NCBI GenBank assembly: GCA_036872755.1
Contig: JAVHNS010000003.1
Span: 2,790,001 to 2,854,000 of the forward strand
Origin: Orbilia blumenaviensis
Lineage: Eukaryota > Ascomycota > Orbiliomycetes > Orbiliales > Orbiliaceae
Direction: 5' to 3'
Length of the DNA stretch: 64,000 bases
Made by a program: the position numbers and the translations under genes. Positions 61,301 to 64,000 of this stretch are shown here, piece by piece. Position 1 is the stretch's first letter. Every line of letters begins with the position of its first letter. Under the pieces are notes generated by a model. It made no database searches. It saw only the letters and a program-made list of their open reading frames with translations, and was not told the DNA's origin.

Positions 61301-64000
61301 TTAAAATTAATTTTTTTTTAAAAATATTAAAAAAATATAATTATTTTTTAAATTTTATAATTATTATTAATAATTTATTTAAAAATATAATTTTATATCA
61401 ATAACATTTTTTAAACTTATTAAAAAATAATTAAAATTTAAGATAATATTTGAAAAAATTTAAGTTTTTAAAATTTTTAAAAAATTATTTATTTTTATCC
61501 TCATTTTTAAATTTTACAATTTAAAATTTCTTATTAAAATTAAAATTAATATTTTTATAATAATATTAAAAATTTATTTATTTTAATTTTATAAAAATAA
61601 ATAATAATACTTTATTATTTATATTTTTTATAAATTTAACATAATATAATTATAATATATTATTTATAATAAAAAATTAATAATTATTATAAAAATTTAT
61701 TAAAAATAATATATTTACCTTCAAAATAAAAAATTTTTTATAATTTTATCTAATTATAAAAATTTTATTTACTTCCTAATTATAAAAAAATTTAATAAAT
61801 AGTAAATTTAATAATAAAAATTTTTTAATAAATATAATATAAAAATAATATATTTTAAAAAAAAAAAAAATATTTTTATAAATATAATAAATAAAAAATT
61901 AAATTTTATTAAAAACATTAAATTTAATAAAAAAATAATTTTTAAATATAGTAATATTAAAAATTAAATTTTTATTAATAAATTTTTAAATCTAATAAAA
62001 TATAATATTAAAAATAATTTTTAATAAAAAATTTTTAAAGCTTATAAATAAAATTTTGTTGTATAATAAATTTTAAAAAAAAAAAATATATTACTTTATT
62101 TTAAATTAATTAACAAAATTATTATATTTTAAAATTTATTTTATATTTTAATTAAAAAACTTTAAAAAAAACTTATTTTTTTATATTATAATTATTTAAT
62201 TCATAATTATTTTAAAATTAATTATATTTAAAAATTTATTACAAAAATTTATTTTTAATTTTAAATAAAAAAGTAAATTAAAAAATATATTAAAATTTGT
62301 AATTTTTATTATAAAAATAAGTTTAATTAATATAAATTTTATAAAATTTTTTAATTATATAATGTATTAAATATATTTTTTAAAATTATTATTTATAATT
62401 TTATATAAAAAATATTTTTAGTATAAAATTTTTTTATTAATAAATTATATAATAAAATATTAATTATTATAAATAAATTAATAAAAATTATTATTTTTAT
62501 TTTATAAAATAATTAATAAAAAATTAAAAAATTATAATAAATTTATTATAATTATATTTTTTTTAAATATAAAATTTAATAAAAATATATTTCTAATTGT
62601 AATTTTTTTTTACAAACAAATATTAATAATTAATTATAAATTAAATTAATATTAAATTAAATATTATAATTAAAAATTATATTTAAATAAATAAAATTTT
62701 TAAAAAACTTATTTAAATTTTTGAAATTTATTTTTAAAACTTTTTTAATTATATTTAAAATAATTAAATATTTTTTTTATTTATAATAAAATTTATTTAT
62801 AATACTTTTTAATATTTAATTATTAAATACACTTTATATAAAATATTAAAAAAATAAATATCTAAAACTATTTTTTTTTTTCTTATATTAAAAAAAATTA
62901 TCCCTAAAACTAAAAAACATATAAAATTAATAAAAAATACTTATAATATTTTTATAAAAAACCTTTAATTTTCATAAAAAAAAATAAACTATTATTATAA
63001 CAAATAATAAAAGGAAATTTTAAATTTTTAAAAAAAAAATAAAATATATTTATTTATATAAAATTTAAAAATCAAATAACTTAATAAAAAACTTAATTTT
63101 CAAAAATTTAACTTATACATAATCAAAAAAAAATTTAAAAAATATTATTTTAAATTTAATATATTTAAATTAATATAAATATACAAAATATTTTATATTT
63201 TAATCTTAAAAAAAATTTTTCTAAAATTTAAAAAAAATTTAAACAAAATTAAAATCAAATATAATAATTATATAAAATATAAAATTAAAAAAATTTTTAA
63301 TAAATTTAATAATAATAATAAATATTTTATTTATTAAATTATTTTTTATAAATCAAAAAATAATTTTTAATAATTAAAAAAAAATATTTTATTATAAATT
63401 ATATAAAATTATTTTAAAAATAAAAACTCATTTTATTAATTTAATATTTTTATATTTAAATAAAAATAAAGAAAATTTAAAAAAAATAAAGATTAATATA
63501 TTTTATAAATTTTTAATTTATAAAAATATAATTTTTTTATTTAATTAATTTTTACATTTACAAATTTTTTTTATAAATATTTATTTTTATAAATATATAA
63601 TTTAAATAGATATTTATAATATTATTTATTTAATTATTTTTTAATTTTCTTTAAATATTTTATTTTTTTAATTAATAAAATTTTATATTTTAATAATATT
63701 AATAAATAATTATATAAAAATTATATTAATAAAACAATATTATAAATTATTAAAATTAATGATTTAATATAAATTATAGTAAAATAATAAAATATAATTT
63801 AATTTAAAAATAAAAAATTATAAATATATAATAAAAAATTAGTTAAAATTTTAAATAATATTTTAAAAAAAATTTTTTATGAAAAATATAAAATAACTTT
63901 TATTTTATTTAGTAAAAAAATTTATTATATTTATTAAAATATTATAAAAAAAATTAAATATTTTATTAAATACTAACAAATTTTTATTAATTTTTTTTTT

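Larger units (their letters stand above)
36246..64000. other. AT-rich, RIP-mutated nested retrotransposon block
   Basis: From about 36.3 kb to the window end the DNA is almost entirely A and T, with TpA very frequent, and every long reading frame is destroyed. Where two copies of a sequence can be compared (the LTR pairs), they differ by C/T or G/A almost only, the signature of repeat-induced point mutation. Frames still open here (for example 53193-53480 plus) are by-products of composition. The content is resolved into the separate elements listed. Confidence 0.85.
56235..64000 (+). mobile_element. Ty3/gypsy LTR retrotransposon C, degenerate, truncated by window end
   Basis: Inverted relative of element B: 5' LTR at 56235-56801, interior to at least 64000. 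If its length equals B it would end near 65.4 kb. Plus-strand ghosts occur in order: gag near 57.35-57.55 kb, zinc knuckle at 58.15-58.19 kb, reverse transcriptase at 60.78-61.3 kb. All frames are broken. Distances from the LTR match element B within about 10 bp. Confidence 0.85.

Noticed and set aside
36246..64000. Mitochondrial DNA or a centromere as the explanation of the AT-rich block
   Set aside because: No mitochondrial genes; the content resolves into LTR retrotransposons with transition-type damage. Centromere identity cannot be judged from sequence alone.
1..64000. tRNA, rRNA and CRISPR features
   Set aside because: No B-box/cloverleaf candidates held up (for example the GTTCGAACC at 24111 lies inside the F-box coding exon), no rRNA segments and no regularly spaced repeats were seen.

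Overview
The window looks like nuclear DNA of a filamentous ascomycete (Pezizomycotina). Protein genes are spaced out and carry few, short GT-AG introns (51-114 bp). Several introns have clear CTAAC-type branch points, and start codons mostly have A at -3. The right half is a TA-rich block whose retroelements carry C-to-T/G-to-A damage typical of repeat-induced point mutation (RIP). An orbiliomycete (nematode-trapping type) would fit, but that is only an impression from protein style; nothing in the sequence proves the class.

Left part, 1-35.99 kb (balanced base composition). I could build these intact genes: a monocarboxylate-type MFS transporter (2109-4215, +), a cytochrome b2-like L-lactate/2-hydroxyacid dehydrogenase (7160-8856, +), a THEM6-like hotdog thioesterase (9309-10471, -), an oleate delta-12 desaturase (14177-15671, +), ribonuclease H1 (16670-17924, +), an F-box protein (24010-25497, -), an intronless orphan of 256 codons (27288-28058, +), a small C2H2-finger ORF (29716-30111, +), eIF2D/Tma64 (30642-32742, +) and respiratory supercomplex factor Rcf2 (34463-35253, +). 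They are ordinary single genes and I see no biosynthetic cluster. The transporter beside the lactate dehydrogenase could supply monocarboxylate, but about 2.9 kb separates them and co-regulation is a guess. The stretch 17.9-24 kb is gene-poor. It holds a 483-bp TA-flanked inverted-repeat element and several broken coding fragments, one resembling a DHA2-type drug/H+ antiporter.

Right part, 36.0-64 kb, is a nested retrotransposon block, very AT-rich, with no intact gene. Reading the protein ghosts through the damage gives a layered structure. The oldest layer is a Ty1/copia element on the minus strand: protease and pre-integrase at 55.05-56.23 kb, integrase end plus reverse transcriptase at 44.22-45.86 kb, RNase H at 36.25-37.12 kb, and a probable 3' LTR at 35997-36245. 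A Ty3/gypsy element A (37125-44215, plus strand, 330-bp LTRs, 5-bp target duplication AATTT) sits inside the copia RNase H region. Gypsy element B (45864-55052, minus strand, 557-bp LTRs) sits inside the copia integrase region. Gypsy element C (56235 to beyond the window end, plus strand, same family as B) lies head-to-head with B. Removing element A with one copy of its duplication rejoins the copia reading frame across a recognisable RNase H motif, which supports this order of events.

No tRNA, rRNA or CRISPR array was seen. All exon boundaries come from splice signals and protein continuity read by eye. No database or alignment program was used.
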